Source: Photorhabdus noenieputensis (GTDB lineage Bacteria > Pseudomonadota > Gammaproteobacteria > Enterobacterales > Enterobacteriaceae). From it: a stretch of 64,000 nucleotides of DNA. The stretch lies in assembly GCF_018448935.1 (NCBI RefSeq), contig NZ_RCWC01000014.1, forward strand, positions 35,490 to 99,489, in the 5' to 3' direction. The translations under genes were made by a program, and so were the position numbers. Shown piece after piece: positions 43,765-53,764 of this stretch (position 1 is its first letter; each line of letters opens with the position of its first letter). The notes beneath the pieces are model-generated. The model was not told the DNA's origin and did not search any database. It saw nothing but the letters and a program-made list of their open reading frames with translations.

Positions 43765-45081
43765 TTAGATATTCAATCTCAAATTTGTATCAACTAGATC
43801 AATCAACGATTTTGGTACACCAAAATCAGCGGCTACCTTACTCCAAGCAGAGACTTTTTCTATGGTTTCCTCAATAATCCCATTGACCATTTTTTTGGTG
43901 AATAGTGGGCTTAGTTTCTCCAATGAATAAAAATCTTGCCGAGTGAAGTTGTCTCTTTTACCATTTAAACTCATCCAGTGACTGCTAACCCATCTACTGT
44001 CAGGCTTGTAACTGTAGGCTAAATCGTAAGCCGGGGCCAAATCCCATTTTTTGCCTTTTAATATAAACGCGAAGTTTTTAGCGTGATCATCATGATTTCT
44101 AGCAATGATATTAAAGCACATTCTTCTTAGTAGCTGTTCAGCAGCCTTAGCCGATAGTTTTAGCTGCCTAGCAACAAAGAAAAGTTCTGCGTAGGAGAAG
44201 GAGCCTGGTTTTTTATAGTCAACGTGAGCAAGTCCATTTAATGTTTGGACATGGATTTTTTTATTCCCCAGACGATCAAAACGCTGTGTGATAAAGTGAC
44301 GCCTATTGCCTTCATGGAGTAATCGGCAAGGCATCATGTCTATACCGCAGTCTTTTGCCATCAAATGGTATACATATTCCATTGTTCCAAAGCCTAGTGG
44401 ATCACCAAAGGTTTCCTGATTTTTGTTGTGCTCACTGACACCATCAAATTTCATAAGATAGTGAATAAAACCGTCAGGAACTTTAACTTGACCAGAGCGA
44501 ACCTGAGTAAAATCCTCATTAAAGGCTAATACAGCTTTGGGTCTGGCTCCGCCAGCACTCATACCCACGGAAAGTAATGACATCATGGCCTCGCGATCTT
44601 CCTGACCATTATTAATCAACTCAGCAGTAAAATTTCCACGGGAGTTAAGAATTTCTTGGGCAATAGAAACCAATGAACCTATTTCTACTTGTTTTGAGGA
44701 AGTAAGATTTCTCATTTTGGTTGCTGGTGCGTATTCAAGAGCGCCCATCCCCCTTTTCCCAGTATATTGAAGTCGCTGCAAAGGTGTAATGTCGTTAGGA
44801 GATTTACCTTGAGCTGCAACCCATGCATTGAGTACAGCGTTGCCAAAATCATCTGGCAATGAGTCTGCAATCAATCCAGGTAGCCCTTTAAACGTGTGGT
44901 AGTCCAGTTCTGGAAAACTGTAGATTTTATTTGACAAAGGCATTTTCAACGGAGACAGTTCGATCCCTTTAGCGATAAAGCTGGGGTCGTACTGAAATAA
45001 GCCCAAGTTTTTACTAGGGTCAAAACTCATCGCACCAACTTCATGTTGATTGTAAATTACGTTGATAACTTCCATTACCAT
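43765..45081 (-). CDS. HipA-like serine/threonine kinase toxin
   Basis: A 438-aa HipA-family protein. The N-terminal HipA domain has MEVINVIYNQHEVGAM and LPGLIADSLPDDFGNAVLNAW. The kinase core has VGMSAGGARPKAVLAFNED, YLMKFDG, ITQRFDR, the catalytic NIIARNHDDHAKNFAFILKG and metal-binding WDLAPAYDLAYSY. Family members phosphorylate aminoacyl-tRNA synthetases and slow growth. Start 45081 is nine bases after AGAGGA and overlaps hipB by 7 bases; the second ATG at 45075 would overlap by one. Antitoxin-first order is typical of hipBA. Confidence 0.9.
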   Translation of the reverse strand: MVMEVINVIYNQHEVGAMSFDPSKNLGLFQYDPSFIAKGIELSPLKMPLSNKIYSFPELDYHTFKGLPGLIADSLPDDFGNAVLNAWVAAQGKSPNDITPLQRLQYTGKRGMGALEYAPATKMRNLTSSKQVEIGSLVSIAQEILNSRGNFTAELINNGQEDREAMMSLLSVGMSAGGARPKAVLAFNEDFTQVRSGQVKVPDGFIHYLMKFDGVSEHNKNQETFGDPLGFGTMEYVYHLMAKDCGIDMMPCRLLHEGNRRHFITQRFDRLGNKKIHVQTLNGLAHVDYKKPGSFSYAELFFVARQLKLSAKAAEQLLRRMCFNIIARNHDDHAKNFAFILKGKKWDLAPAYDLAYSYKPDSRWVSSHWMSLNGKRDNFTRQDFYSLEKLSPLFTKKMVNGIIEETIEKVSAWSKVAADFGVPKSLIDLVDTNLRLNI

Positions 45082-45407
45082 TCTGGCGTATCCTCTTCAA
45101 TATGGTTTTTTCTAAGACCAGATGCCCGTTGTCGTTTTTTTCCCTGAAGTTTAGCGAGTTGAATAGGAGATATACTTTGTTTGGGAAGAAAAAGATCTAA
45201 TTGTTCGGTTAAGTTTAATGCTGCCATAATGGCAACAAAAATCTCTAATTGGACTTTACCTTTTTCAGCATTCAGTACAGTTTTTCTTGTGACGCCTAAA
45301 AGCTCAGCAATTTCAGCTTGAGTCAGATCATTGTTTAGTCGAGCTTGTTTCAAGCGTTCTCCCAACTCTTCTGCAATTGCTGAAGCTGTTTTTTCATGTA
45401 ACATCAT
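45075..45407 (-). CDS. HipB-like XRE-family antitoxin
   Basis: A protein of about 110 aa with a central helix-turn-helix (LKQARLNNDLTQAEIAELLG, then VTRKTVLNAEKGKVQLEIF), as in HipB antitoxins that bind HipA and repress the operon. Start ATG 45407 is four bases after GGGAG; the next codon is also ATG. The C-terminal tail (QGKKRQRASGLRKNHIEED) is longer and more basic than in E. coli HipB. A HipB-type operator lies about 90 bases upstream. Confidence 0.88.
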   Translation of the reverse strand: MMLHEKTASAIAEELGERLKQARLNNDLTQAEIAELLGVTRKTVLNAEKGKVQLEIFVAIMAALNLTEQLDLFLPKQSISPIQLAKLQGKKRQRASGLRKNHIEEDTPEW

Positions 45408-45496
45408 AACGCTCCCATAATGACACATTAAAGCCGTTATTATCTATAATGAGCAATTATAAGCACATTACATATCAATCACAACCTTATATGCTA

Positions 45497-45516
45497 ATGT
45501 CCTATTAAAAGGACAT
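45497..45516. promoter_or_regulatory. Probable HipB operator
   Basis: ATGTCC-N8-GGACAT, a perfect inverted repeat with the half-site length and 8-base spacing of E. coli HipB operators (TATCC-N8-GGATA). It lies between hipB and the truncated immunity gene, inside the AT-rich hipB upstream region. A weaker partial copy may occur near 45540-45553. Confidence 0.6.
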
Positions 45517-45555
45517 TATAGACTTTAACAGCAGTAATATCCTATATATGGAACA

Positions 45556-45864
45556 TTATGAGATGAGTTGATATCGGTAGAAACTGAATGCACGCGTCAT
45601 TGGATTAACCCGATGGAATGGCAATTGATTTGGGTAAACATAGCGGGGCCGTTCTTCATCGATCAATGTCAGCGTGACATGTGTTAATTTCTTGCTGGTC
45701 CGGTTAAAAGCCAGAAATATCCCCTCTTTCTGCATATCTAGCGACACATAATCGTCACCAGAATCTCCTCTAGGCTTACTCTTATAAGGAATTAAACCTT
45801 CATTAAAAATTTCCTGATAGGTTTTCCCTAAACTATTAATTAACGCTTCAATATTAACCGCCAC
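45556..45864 (-). CDS. Truncated DUF6392-like immunity protein (family A, third copy)
   Basis: A 102-aa protein with a GTG start and GAGGTT upstream. Its first 80 residues ([20 protein letters not shown], then LIPYKSKPRGDSGDDYVSLD) match the 155-aa proteins at 47493 and 48601. After YPNQLP the sequence diverges and ends in FYRYQLIS, losing about 50 residues. It is a degraded member of the array; protective activity is doubtful. Confidence 0.65.
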   Translation of the reverse strand: MAVNIEALINSLGKTYQEIFNEGLIPYKSKPRGDSGDDYVSLDMQKEGIFLAFNRTSKKLTHVTLTLIDEERPRYVYPNQLPFHRVNPMTRAFSFYRYQLIS

Positions 45865-45978
45865 TATTTATATAACCTCTTTATTTATATCTGACCTATA
45901 GCATATAAACATGGATAATGGTTTATTAATCGCTATCCAATAAAGGTAGAAAACTGAAAAAAATATTCCAGAGAACGT

Positions 45979-46464
<486 letters not shown>

Positions 46465-46565
46465 TTAAACTAAGACTATATTCCCCACTCAAAAACCGCC
46501 CCTCTAACACGCAAATCAGCTAAATATAATCACGGAAATCTTTTTCCTAATTTACCGAATCCCTT

Positions 46566-46823
46566 TTATTTTTTGAAGCCAGGTTTGCCGTTTTTAGCTC
46601 GCCATTCTTTTATAACTTTAAGCACACCTCCAGGACTATCTTCAACTCCATTTTCTGGGTAAAAAATTAGTCCATTTCGTCTGGGGTGCTCGGTAATTAT
46701 CTCAATATGTTTTACTAAACTGTGATATTCGTTCTCAGTTTTACATTCACCATCGAAGATTTTATTCAGCAGAGCTAAAAATTCAGCTTCTGTATAATCT
46801 TCCAATTTATTTTTCAAATTCAT
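46566..46823 (-). CDS. Colicin/pyocin DNase immunity protein (Im family)
   Basis: An 85-aa acidic four-helix protein of the Im2/Im7/Im8/Im9 type: DYTEAEFLALLNKIFDGECK, HIEIITEHPRRNGLIFYPEN and VKEWRA-like VIKEWRAKNGKPGFKK. The HP...IFYP and EDSPGG segments are the family's toxin-binding helix III area. It overlaps the stop of the HNH nuclease tip by four bases (ATGA), so it is the cognate immunity of that tip. Confidence 0.9.
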   Translation of the reverse strand: MNLKNKLEDYTEAEFLALLNKIFDGECKTENEYHSLVKHIEIITEHPRRNGLIFYPENGVEDSPGGVLKVIKEWRAKNGKPGFKK

Positions 46824-47344
46824 CCCACTTTATCCCCTTTATTAGCATGTATTTTTATATGCCGCTTCGGTGTCAATATGCGCAGATTATCTATGTTATA
46901 AACCTCACCACCTTCATTTATTGGTTTAACATGATGAATCTCAAATACTTCCCTACCTCCAACCTGCTCTTCAGGAATTGTATATGGAGAATAACCTTTA
47001 GGTACATTTATCGCATTTGCTCTTGTGAATTGTTTAGATAATTCCGGATCATTACCAACTTCTTTCCAAAACGCATTTCTGAAATTATCAAAGTTATTAA
47101 ACTTTCTCCCACGCAACTTATCTGCTATCTGACTGGGAATTGGTGCTCCCATACCTTGCCCTGCGCGACTTAACCAGTTTCCTTCGATTTTTTGTCCCCG
47201 ACCAGTTACCACTCCCGGTTGATTCCGAGGAGTATTAAACATCACATAGATCGGCTCCATGCCTGAATCGGCTGGGAATACCAGAATATAATCACGAAAA
47301 TCCTTCTCTTCCGGCATCAGTAACGATTCAATATCGCTGCCCAC
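46820..47344 (-). CDS. Orphan HNH-DNase C-terminal tip of a pyocin/PAAR toxin
   Basis: A 174-aa fragment of a polymorphic toxin. It begins in the middle of the conserved pre-tip segment ([20 protein letters not shown]) that is found inside the 555-aa PAAR toxin. It continues into a colicin E9/pyocin S-type HNH nuclease: GRGQKIEGNWLSRAGQGMGA, PIPSQIADKLRGRKFNNFDN, and the catalytic FEIHHVKPINEGGEVYNIDN with RHIKIH. No PAAR, receptor or translocation part is present. The only start is a GTG with no ribosome site at normal distance; GAGGAG lies about 28 bases upstream. It is probably a silent spare cassette that could be joined to the complete toxin by recombination. Confidence 0.85.
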   Translation of the reverse strand: MGSDIESLLMPEEKDFRDYILVFPADSGMEPIYVMFNTPRNQPGVVTGRGQKIEGNWLSRAGQGMGAPIPSQIADKLRGRKFNNFDNFRNAFWKEVGNDPELSKQFTRANAINVPKGYSPYTIPEEQVGGREVFEIHHVKPINEGGEVYNIDNLRILTPKRHIKIHANKGDKVG

Positions 47345-47347
47345 TTT
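47282..47347 (-). repeat. 66-bp homology block, orphan-tip copy
   Basis: Matches 49512-49577, inside the full-length PAAR toxin gene, with a single mismatch over 66 bases by direct comparison. It encodes KVGSDIES...[12 protein letters not shown]. Sequences differ on both sides. It forms the point where the complete gene and the spare tip could recombine in frame. Confidence 0.85.
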
Positions 47348-47492
47348 ATCTGAAACAAATAATAAGAAATTACTCCTCGCTAAAAATTCAAGTGATTATT
47401 CCATTTTGGTTAAGCCAACTCATCTTCAATTTAACTTCTCAAACTACTGATTGATGAATTGACTCTTAAGCAAAACCTCCTCTTTATATTAA

Positions 47493-47960
47493 CTACCAAC
47501 GTACTTCTGAGGTGGGTAAGAATGTCACTGATATAACTTGCTCCAATAGATCATAATCAAACTTCATACTGGTCGGAATACGAAAATCCAGCAATGTATA
47601 TAACTCAGTCCAGCCAATGTCTTTTTTGAGCCTTTTTCTCGGTGGAAGAAATTTTTCTGGTTTACCAAATTGTTCATGAACCCACTGTCGGCACATCAAT
47701 GGAATTAATGGTGAAGGCAGCTCATTAGTAAACTGGTATAAAGAATTCTTCTCGTCAAACAAAGTTAATGTAATTTCTTTTAATCGCTTTCCTTCCCGAT
47801 GGAAAGACAGAAAGACGCCTGCTTTAACCATATCCAAGCACACTACACTATCACCGGCAAAACCACTTGGTTTCGTTTTATAAGGGATTAACCCTTCACC
47901 AAAAATTTCCTGATAAGGTTTACCCAAACTGTTTATTAATGCCTCTACATTGACTGTCAT
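47493..47960 (-). CDS. DUF6392-like immunity protein (family A, second copy)
   Basis: A 155-aa cytoplasmic protein very similar to the gene at 48601: [74 protein letters not shown] and the shared end [12 protein letters not shown]6392 proteins occur next to S-type-pyocin-domain toxins, which suggests an immunity role. No toxin tip now precedes it directly, so it may be left over from a displaced tip or may protect against sibling strains. Confidence 0.7.
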   Translation of the reverse strand: MTVNVEALINSLGKPYQEIFGEGLIPYKTKPSGFAGDSVVCLDMVKAGVFLSFHREGKRLKEITLTLFDEKNSLYQFTNELPSPLIPLMCRQWVHEQFGKPEKFLPPRKRLKKDIGWTELYTLLDFRIPTSMKFDYDLLEQVISVTFLPTSEVRW

Positions 47961-48025
47961 TATTTTTATAGCCCCTTCTCTGATATATCTTCGACTTAGG
48001 TTTTCAAATTTTTTACAGGAAAAAA

Positions 48026-48493
48026 TTATATTTCCCTCTCAAAAACCAATCCTCGAACACGCAAATCTTTTAAATATAGGACACGAATATTTGTATCAGG
48101 GTATACAAATTGAAGTTTGCGAATATAACAATCATGTCCGCCGACAACACCAATAACAGGAATTTTTGTTTCCTCTGAGGTAACATCAGATTTGCCTAGC
48201 AAAGCTCTAACAGCAACTTTATCCATTGATAGAGTAAACGGAGGAGGTATTTCCCCACGATACATTTCACCATTTCCAAAACGTCTAGTAGTATTAATCA
48301 GTGTAAATTCAACTGACTTCAATTTTCTCGATTTATCATCGAATACTAAGATAAGACCAGCCTCAGGTTCATAATTAAACGTATCAGATCCTTCAAAAAG
48401 ATACTCAAATTTCCCAGCCGAAATAAGTTGTTTTTCAATCAACATATCGACTGTTTGTCCTAAATTATTTATGATTGCAACAACATCAGCCAT
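48026..48493 (-). CDS. DUF6392-related immunity protein (family B, first copy)
   Basis: A 155-aa protein ([75 protein letters not shown]). It is paralogous to 45979 and distantly to family A by the N-terminal NxLGxT...LI pattern. The leader before the ATG (AGGGTTATATAAATA) matches those of its paralogues. Probably an immunity gene of a toxin tip no longer present. Confidence 0.68.
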   Translation of the reverse strand: MADVVAIINNLGQTVDMLIEKQLISAGKFEYLFEGSDTFNYEPEAGLILVFDDKSRKLKSVEFTLINTTRRFGNGEMYRGEIPPPFTLSMDKVAVRALLGKSDVTSEETKIPVIGVVGGHDCYIRKLQFVYPDTNIRVLYLKDLRVRGLVFEREI

Positions 48494-48600
48494 TATTTAT
48501 ATAACCCTTATTCCTAGTTAAACCAATTCATCTACAATTTGTTTTTAAAACTACTCACAAATGAATTGGCTTTCAAAAAGAACCTCACATCTGTTACTAG

Positions 48601-49068
48601 CTACCAACGCACTTCTGATGTGGGTAAGAATGCCACTACTTTAACACGTTCTAATAAATCGTAATTAATTTGCATACTAGTTGGAATATGAAAGTCTAGC
48701 AGCGTATATAACTCCGTCCAGCCAATATCTCTCTTTAATATTTTCTGTGGAGGAAGTGATTTTTCAGGACTTCCAAAATGCTCATGAACCCATTGCCTAG
48801 ACATCATCGGAACTAATGGTGAAGGTAACTCATTTGGAAACCGGTATTGTGGTTTCTTCTCGTCAATTAAAGTAAGCTCTATAGCAAATAAAACCTTACT
48901 AACCCTTTTAAAGGACAAGTAAACACCTTCTTTAGTCATATTTAAAGATATATCAGGATCTCCAGCAAACCCTGTTGGTTTGGTTTTATAAGGAATTAAT
49001 CCTTCATTAAAAATTTCCTGATAGGTTCTTCCTAAATTGTTTATTAATACTTCTACATTAACTGTCAT
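48601..49068 (-). CDS. DUF6392-like immunity protein, cognate of the PAAR toxin (family A, first copy)
   Basis: A 155-aa protein overlapping the toxin stop by four bases (ATGA), so it is translationally coupled and the likely cognate immunity. Seen: [78 protein letters not shown] and FLPTSEVRW. Predicted cytoplasmic, without membrane segments, as expected for an antidote to a nuclease. Confidence 0.78.
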   Translation of the reverse strand: MTVNVEVLINNLGRTYQEIFNEGLIPYKTKPTGFAGDPDISLNMTKEGVYLSFKRVSKVLFAIELTLIDEKKPQYRFPNELPSPLVPMMSRQWVHEHFGSPEKSLPPQKILKRDIGWTELYTLLDFHIPTSMQINYDLLERVKVVAFLPTSEVRW

Positions 49069-50732
49069 TTATACAACCCCTGTTCTTGGTTTAGTTTATG
49101 CATCTTCTGGCGAGCATTTTCAAGCTGTACTTCTGTTGCACCATAACTTTTCAATCTCGGTTTTATGGCATCAAAGTTCCTATCTAATGCCGCACGTAAA
49201 TCTTGAGCATCTCTTTCAATTTGTTCTGACGAATTTCGTCCTCCGTAGGTTTGACTGAGCTTTTGATGCACTTCTTCCGGAATAATAATTGCTGATACAT
49301 TTTTAGAATCAGAATTTAATTCAGAAGGTAATAAATTAGGATATAACGCTTTCAACCTTACCTTAACCGCAGCAGCCGAAGGCATATGATCTGCATGTGT
49401 TCCATTTCTTGGTCGCCCCGCAAAATTTCTATACAAATCTACTTCCAACAATTTCACCGGCGGTTTACTCAAATACACATACACCGGCGGCATATTCGGG
49501 ATGGGGAGGATCAGAATATAATCACGAAAATCCTTCTCTTCCGGCATCGGTAACGATTCAATATCGCTGCCCACTTTCTCCGGGATCGGCAACACGGTTA
49601 TTTGCGACGGAATAAACGGCTGTTCTTCATTACCGGTATGGGCTGGAACCTTGAATTCCTGTTCGTTCGGCGTCCATAAAATTATCGGCCGGTATTCTCC
49701 CGGTTCCCAAAACTCGTAATTACCGGTGGTCCGATTCAGCGTCATCATGCGAACCGGCACTTTATCCAAGCCGCCTTCCGGGCTGACGTGATATCCCTGA
49801 ACCGTCATCCTGCCGCTTTTTTCATCTCTGATCCAGCGAAAACGTACACGAGTTGGTGCTTTACCGTACTGTTCCGCTATCTGTCTCAGGCGATACGGAT
49901 CTAAGTAATCCTCCTCACCTTCATTCAGCTTAGGTGAATAAAACAGCCCCATTAACCCAACTGTCACCGGATTCGGTGCCGCCAGCCAACGTCCTGCACT
50001 GATGGCACCGCCACCAATGTAACGCATCACCAGCGTTTCCCCTTCCGCTACCGCGCTACGAGCAGTGGCGGCCACGGCGGTAGCGGCTACTTCGGCTTTA
50101 TCTTCACCACTACGGAACCACCGTTTATACCAAGGTAATTTTTTATCCTGCGGTTTATCCGGTTCAGGCGGCTGTTTCTCACCTTGCGGAGGCGGTTCTG
50201 GTTTTTGTGGCGTCACCGGAGTGGGAGATGACGGAACCTGATATATCGCCATTCTGCCGAAGTTATCCGCCGGTTCGGCTTCGGTTCCGGCATCGGTACA
50301 ACCTTTACCCCGTAAGCAGGATTTCGCAAACACCGGTATCGGAGGCTCTTTAGTCACAGGAGGTGCGGGCTGAACGTTTCTCGCTTCCTCCACCGGCGAC
50401 GAGAAATTCTGGGCCGCCATATTAACAGGGGCTGTAGCCCGATTATTGGGCTGCTCCTGCTTCTCATAGCTGTCCATCTCCGAATTGATAAATCTAGCCC
50501 GACAGGGGCAAGTACTCACACTGTCCAATGTGCCAGCCAATTTACGTCCCATATCAAACACATCTGATACACCACCGACAATCGTATAACTACCGGGATG
50601 TTTGCCACAGGTGACCTTATCTCCTTCACGAGCGGTTGCCCGTCCATTAAATGTCATGGTGTGGTCACCAGTAATAATCTGTCCGCCACAGGTTGTCTTA
50701 TCACCAACAAGCAAGAAATATCCTATTGCCAT
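49065..50732 (-). CDS. PAAR/S-type-pyocin-domain polymorphic toxin, probable T6SS tip effector
   Basis: A 555-aa protein. Residues 1-95: PAAR-type spike tip ([57 protein letters not shown]). Then a Pro-rich linker ([20 protein letters not shown]). The S-type pyocin domain, about 270-425, has [37 protein letters not shown] and [20 protein letters not shown]. The variable tip (about 430-555) has [38 protein letters not shown] and [20 protein letters not shown]. The conserved D-H and H...TYGGRN residues look catalytic and nuclease-like, but I cannot name the family. It would sit on a VgrG spike and be injected into competitors. No VgrG or T6SS structural genes are nearby. Confidence 0.88.
   Translation of the reverse strand: MAIGYFLLVGDKTTCGGQIITGDHTMTFNGRATAREGDKVTCGKHPGSYTIVGGVSDVFDMGRKLAGTLDSVSTCPCRARFINSEMDSYEKQEQPNNRATAPVNMAAQNFSSPVEEARNVQPAPPVTKEPPIPVFAKSCLRGKGCTDAGTEAEPADNFGRMAIYQVPSSPTPVTPQKPEPPPQGEKQPPEPDKPQDKKLPWYKRWFRSGEDKAEVAATAVAATARSAVAEGETLVMRYIGGGAISAGRWLAAPNPVTVGLMGLFYSPKLNEGEEDYLDPYRLRQIAEQYGKAPTRVRFRWIRDEKSGRMTVQGYHVSPEGGLDKVPVRMMTLNRTTGNYEFWEPGEYRPIILWTPNEQEFKVPAHTGNEEQPFIPSQITVLPIPEKVGSDIESLPMPEEKDFRDYILILPIPNMPPVYVYLSKPPVKLLEVDLYRNFAGRPRNGTHADHMPSAAAVKVRLKALYPNLLPSELNSDSKNVSAIIIPEEVHQKLSQTYGGRNSSEQIERDAQDLRAALDRNFDAIKPRLKSYGATEVQLENARQKMHKLNQEQGLYK
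49512..49577 (-). repeat. 66-bp homology block, full-length toxin copy
   Basis: Partner of the block at 47282-47347 (one mismatch). It lies at the boundary between the pyocin-type middle domain and the variable toxic tip, the position where polymorphic toxins exchange tips. Confidence 0.85.
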
Positions 50733-50978
50733 TATTCATCTCTCCATTGATTTACAGTATGGAGAGTGGATCTAATTGAAATTATCGTCATATCATTATC
50801 ACCATGAGTTAATACGAATGATTAATAATTCATCATATTTCGCTTAGAAAACATATAGGAATATTCTGAAAATTGCTTATTTTATTGCCCCAAACAGGTG
50901 TAAAACATCATGTTTTGAAACAATTTATAAACAATTACATAACATAAGCAGATAATCACCGCCATTGCGATGATCATA

Positions 50979-51104
50979 TATACCTATGGATTTCAAGATG
51001 GATCGCGACGGCAAAGGAGCGAATCCCCCGGAGCATAGGGAACTATGTGACCGGGGTGAGTGAGTGCAGCCAACAAAGAGGCAACTTGAAAGATAATGGG
51101 TATA
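50979..51104 (+). repeat. ERIC element 4
   Basis: A 126-bp ERIC in forward orientation (TATACCTATGGATTTCAAG to AAGATAATGGGTATA), slightly diverged from the others (GACGGCAAAGGAGC, GATAATGGG). It lies between the toxin island and the mrcB terminator, at the island/core boundary. The rest of 50733-51150 shows only AT-rich promoter-like sequence. Confidence 0.93.
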
Positions 51105-51149
51105 AAGTCGAAAAGATAATGGTTCGGTATGTTTGGAAAGCCGTTAAAC

Positions 51150-51184
51150 TCAGAAAATAAAAACGCTGACCATAAAGATCAGCG
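51150..51184 (-). terminator. mrcB terminator
   Basis: On the minus strand, CGCTGA (51184-51179) pairs with TCAGCG (51169-51164), followed by TTTTTATTTT. It lies about 30 bases beyond the mrcB stop. Confidence 0.8.
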
Positions 51185-51212
51185 CTTTGTTATTTATCTC
51201 ATCAAATATTTA

Positions 51213-53672
51213 TTATTGACCAAACATCTCTCGCAACCAGCCCGGTGCTTCTTCTTGCTGTTGAACCGGTGCTGACACTGCGGTTTGCTGGCACAAACTC
51301 TGTGGATCATAAGTCCAAACCGGTAATGTTCGCCAACCACTGCCACTACAGCTAAAGCTGCCATCCTGATTAACCGCCATATCGACAATGCCTTCCGGTG
51401 GAATGTTATTCAACATCAGCGGCGTCTGATTTTCCAGATAACGGCGATACACATTCAATGCCCCTGTAGCACCGGTCAGATTGGTCGGGTCGTTGTTATC
51501 GCGGCCAACCCATGCGATTACCACCTCTTTACCATCGATTCCGGCAAACCAGCTATCACGCAGATCATTGGTAGTGCCCGTTTTACCCGCCAGATTATAA
51601 CGACCAAACTTAGCGTTCAGAGAACGAGAAGTTCCATTCGCCACCACCTGCTGCATACCATATAGCGTCAGATAAGCCGCCTGAGCCGGTACAGCCCGTT
51701 CAGCCTGTGGGTAACTCTGATATATCACGGTACCATCCTCCGCGATGACAGAACGTAATGCGGAAAGCGTCGCACGGTTGCCGCCACTCGCCATTGTCTG
51801 GTATTCCTGCGCTACTTCTAACGGCGTCAAGCTAAGAGAACCCAGTAACATGGCTGGAACCTGTTGAATCACTTCCTCCGGTACGCCAAGCCGGATCAGT
51901 GTGTTGCTGACATGATCAAGACCAACCGCCAATCCAAGGTTCACCGTAGGAATATTCAATGAATTTGCCAGCCCATCTATCAACAGGACACGCCCACGGA
52001 AACGACGGTCATAATTTCTCGGTTCCCAAACCTTGCTGTTCGGCTGTTTTACCGCAAGAGGTTCATCCGACAGCCAGGTATTCAATCGGTATTGATCAGG
52101 CTCACTCAAGGCCGCCAAATAAGTCGAAGGTTTTGCCAATGAACCAATCGAACGACGCGCCATCATTGCTCGGTTAAATCCAGCATACTGCGGTTGAGAA
52201 CCACCAACCATCGCCCTGATTTCACCACTGATGCGATCGACAATCACCATTGCCCCTTCAAGGTCGGCAATTTTGCGGGTTTTTCTCAGGTTAGCAATTC
52301 CCTCTTCTACCGCGCTTTCAGCCGCATCCTGAGATACCGGGTCCAAAGTAGTGAAGATTTTTACGCCGGACAGATCATTTACTCTATCCCCCAGTTTGTC
52401 CTGCAACTCCTTACGAACTAGCTGCATAAACGCCGGTTGTGGGGTAATAACACCACCTTTCGGTTTTACCCCCAGTGGACGAGCACTTAATAACTTATAA
52501 AGATCTTCATCAATAATTTGCTGGTTTTGTAACAGCTTGAGCACCACATTACGACGCTGGAGAGTGAGTTTAGGATTACGCCACGGATTATAGAGTGAAG
52601 CGCCTTTCACCATACCAACCAGCAACGCCTGTTGATCTAAACTCAATTCATCCACGGGACGACCAAAATAGTAGAGGCTCGCCAACGGAAATCCTCGGAT
52701 CTCCCCGTCACCACTTCGGCCTAAATAAACTTCGTTCAGATACAGTTCGAGAATTCGATCTTTGCTGTAACGATAATCCATCAGCACAGCCATATAGGCT
52801 TCATTGGCTTTGCGCACCAAAGTACGTTCATTGGTCAGGAACAGATTTCTCACCAATTGCTGCGTCAGGGTACTTCCCCCCTGAACCGTCCGCCCGGCAG
52901 TCAAGTTAGCCAGTGCTGCACGCCCAATGGAAAGAATACGGATGCCATCATGTTGATAGAAATGGCGATCTTCTGTCGCCAGCAAGGTGTTAACCAATAA
53001 CTCCGGGAAACCAGAACGTGGCACAAATAGCCGCTGCTCCCCATTGGGAGACTGCAACATAGTAATCAGCTTCGGATCAAGACGGAAAAAACCAAACTGA
53101 CGCTGGTTTTCCAGATTTTCGATCCCTGCCAGACGGTTATCGCTGAAAGTTAGCAAAGCGTGGATCTGCCCCTCTTTGCTGTCTGGGAAATCAAACGGAC
53201 GACGCAACATTTCAATGGTTTCACCTCTGACAGAAAACTCTCCGGGACGGGTAATTTTCGTCACCTGGCGATACTGCATCCCTTCCAGCAGATGTACCAT
53301 CTCTTTCTTGCTGTAGCTCATGCCCGGTTCAAGATTGACCATTCGTCCATAGACTGCCGCCGGTAACTCCCAGACTTTCCCATCAATACGATCACGGATT
53401 TTGGCATCCAGATAGACACCATAAGCCACCAGTAATACGGCAAAAATAATAAATATCTTGAATAACAACCAGAACCAACGCCACTTTTTCTTAGGTGGGC
53501 GAGAATACATTCCTTTCGTTGTCATGGGTTGATCCTCTTCATCATCGTAGTCATCATCTTCATAGCCATTATCATCATCATCCAACAGATATCGTCTTTT
53601 TAATGGCCGTTTACGGCGGGATACCAATTTTTCACCTTTACGTCCGATTGGTTGACGATCTTCACCAGACAT
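51213..53672 (-). CDS. mrcB: Penicillin-binding protein 1B
   Basis: A bifunctional class A enzyme of about 819 aa that polymerises and cross-links peptidoglycan. It has an acidic cytoplasmic tail with an Asp/Glu run ([18 protein letters not shown]) and one membrane helix ([20 protein letters not shown]-like, near residue 70-90). A UB2H region precedes the glycosyltransferase with [12 protein letters not shown] and [15 protein letters not shown]. The transpeptidase has SLAKP (nucleophilic Ser), SLN and KTGTTND. Start ATG 53672 ([13 protein letters not shown]) aligns with E. coli MAGNDREPIGRKG and has GGAG upstream; in-frame codons before it begin with TTG. The Gln-rich C-terminal tail is shorter than in E. 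coli. Confidence 0.97.
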   Translation of the reverse strand: MSGEDRQPIGRKGEKLVSRRKRPLKRRYLLDDDDNGYEDDDYDDEEDQPMTTKGMYSRPPKKKWRWFWLLFKIFIIFAVLLVAYGVYLDAKIRDRIDGKVWELPAAVYGRMVNLEPGMSYSKKEMVHLLEGMQYRQVTKITRPGEFSVRGETIEMLRRPFDFPDSKEGQIHALLTFSDNRLAGIENLENQRQFGFFRLDPKLITMLQSPNGEQRLFVPRSGFPELLVNTLLATEDRHFYQHDGIRILSIGRAALANLTAGRTVQGGSTLTQQLVRNLFLTNERTLVRKANEAYMAVLMDYRYSKDRILELYLNEVYLGRSGDGEIRGFPLASLYYFGRPVDELSLDQQALLVGMVKGASLYNPWRNPKLTLQRRNVVLKLLQNQQIIDEDLYKLLSARPLGVKPKGGVITPQPAFMQLVRKELQDKLGDRVNDLSGVKIFTTLDPVSQDAAESAVEEGIANLRKTRKIADLEGAMVIVDRISGEIRAMVGGSQPQYAGFNRAMMARRSIGSLAKPSTYLAALSEPDQYRLNTWLSDEPLAVKQPNSKVWEPRNYDRRFRGRVLLIDGLANSLNIPTVNLGLAVGLDHVSNTLIRLGVPEEVIQQVPAMLLGSLSLTPLEVAQEYQTMASGGNRATLSALRSVIAEDGTVIYQSYPQAERAVPAQAAYLTLYGMQQVVANGTSRSLNAKFGRYNLAGKTGTTNDLRDSWFAGIDGKEVVIAWVGRDNNDPTNLTGATGALNVYRRYLENQTPLMLNNIPPEGIVDMAVNQDGSFSCSGSGWRTLPVWTYDPQSLCQQTAVSAPVQQQEEAPGWLREMFGQ

Positions 53673-53764
53673 TCCAAAATTCTCCAAAACCGCTCAGGTG
53701 CTATTAATGGGTTTTCATATTTTTTAATGAATTTATTCACTGCAAAAACAAAGGCTAAATTCTA

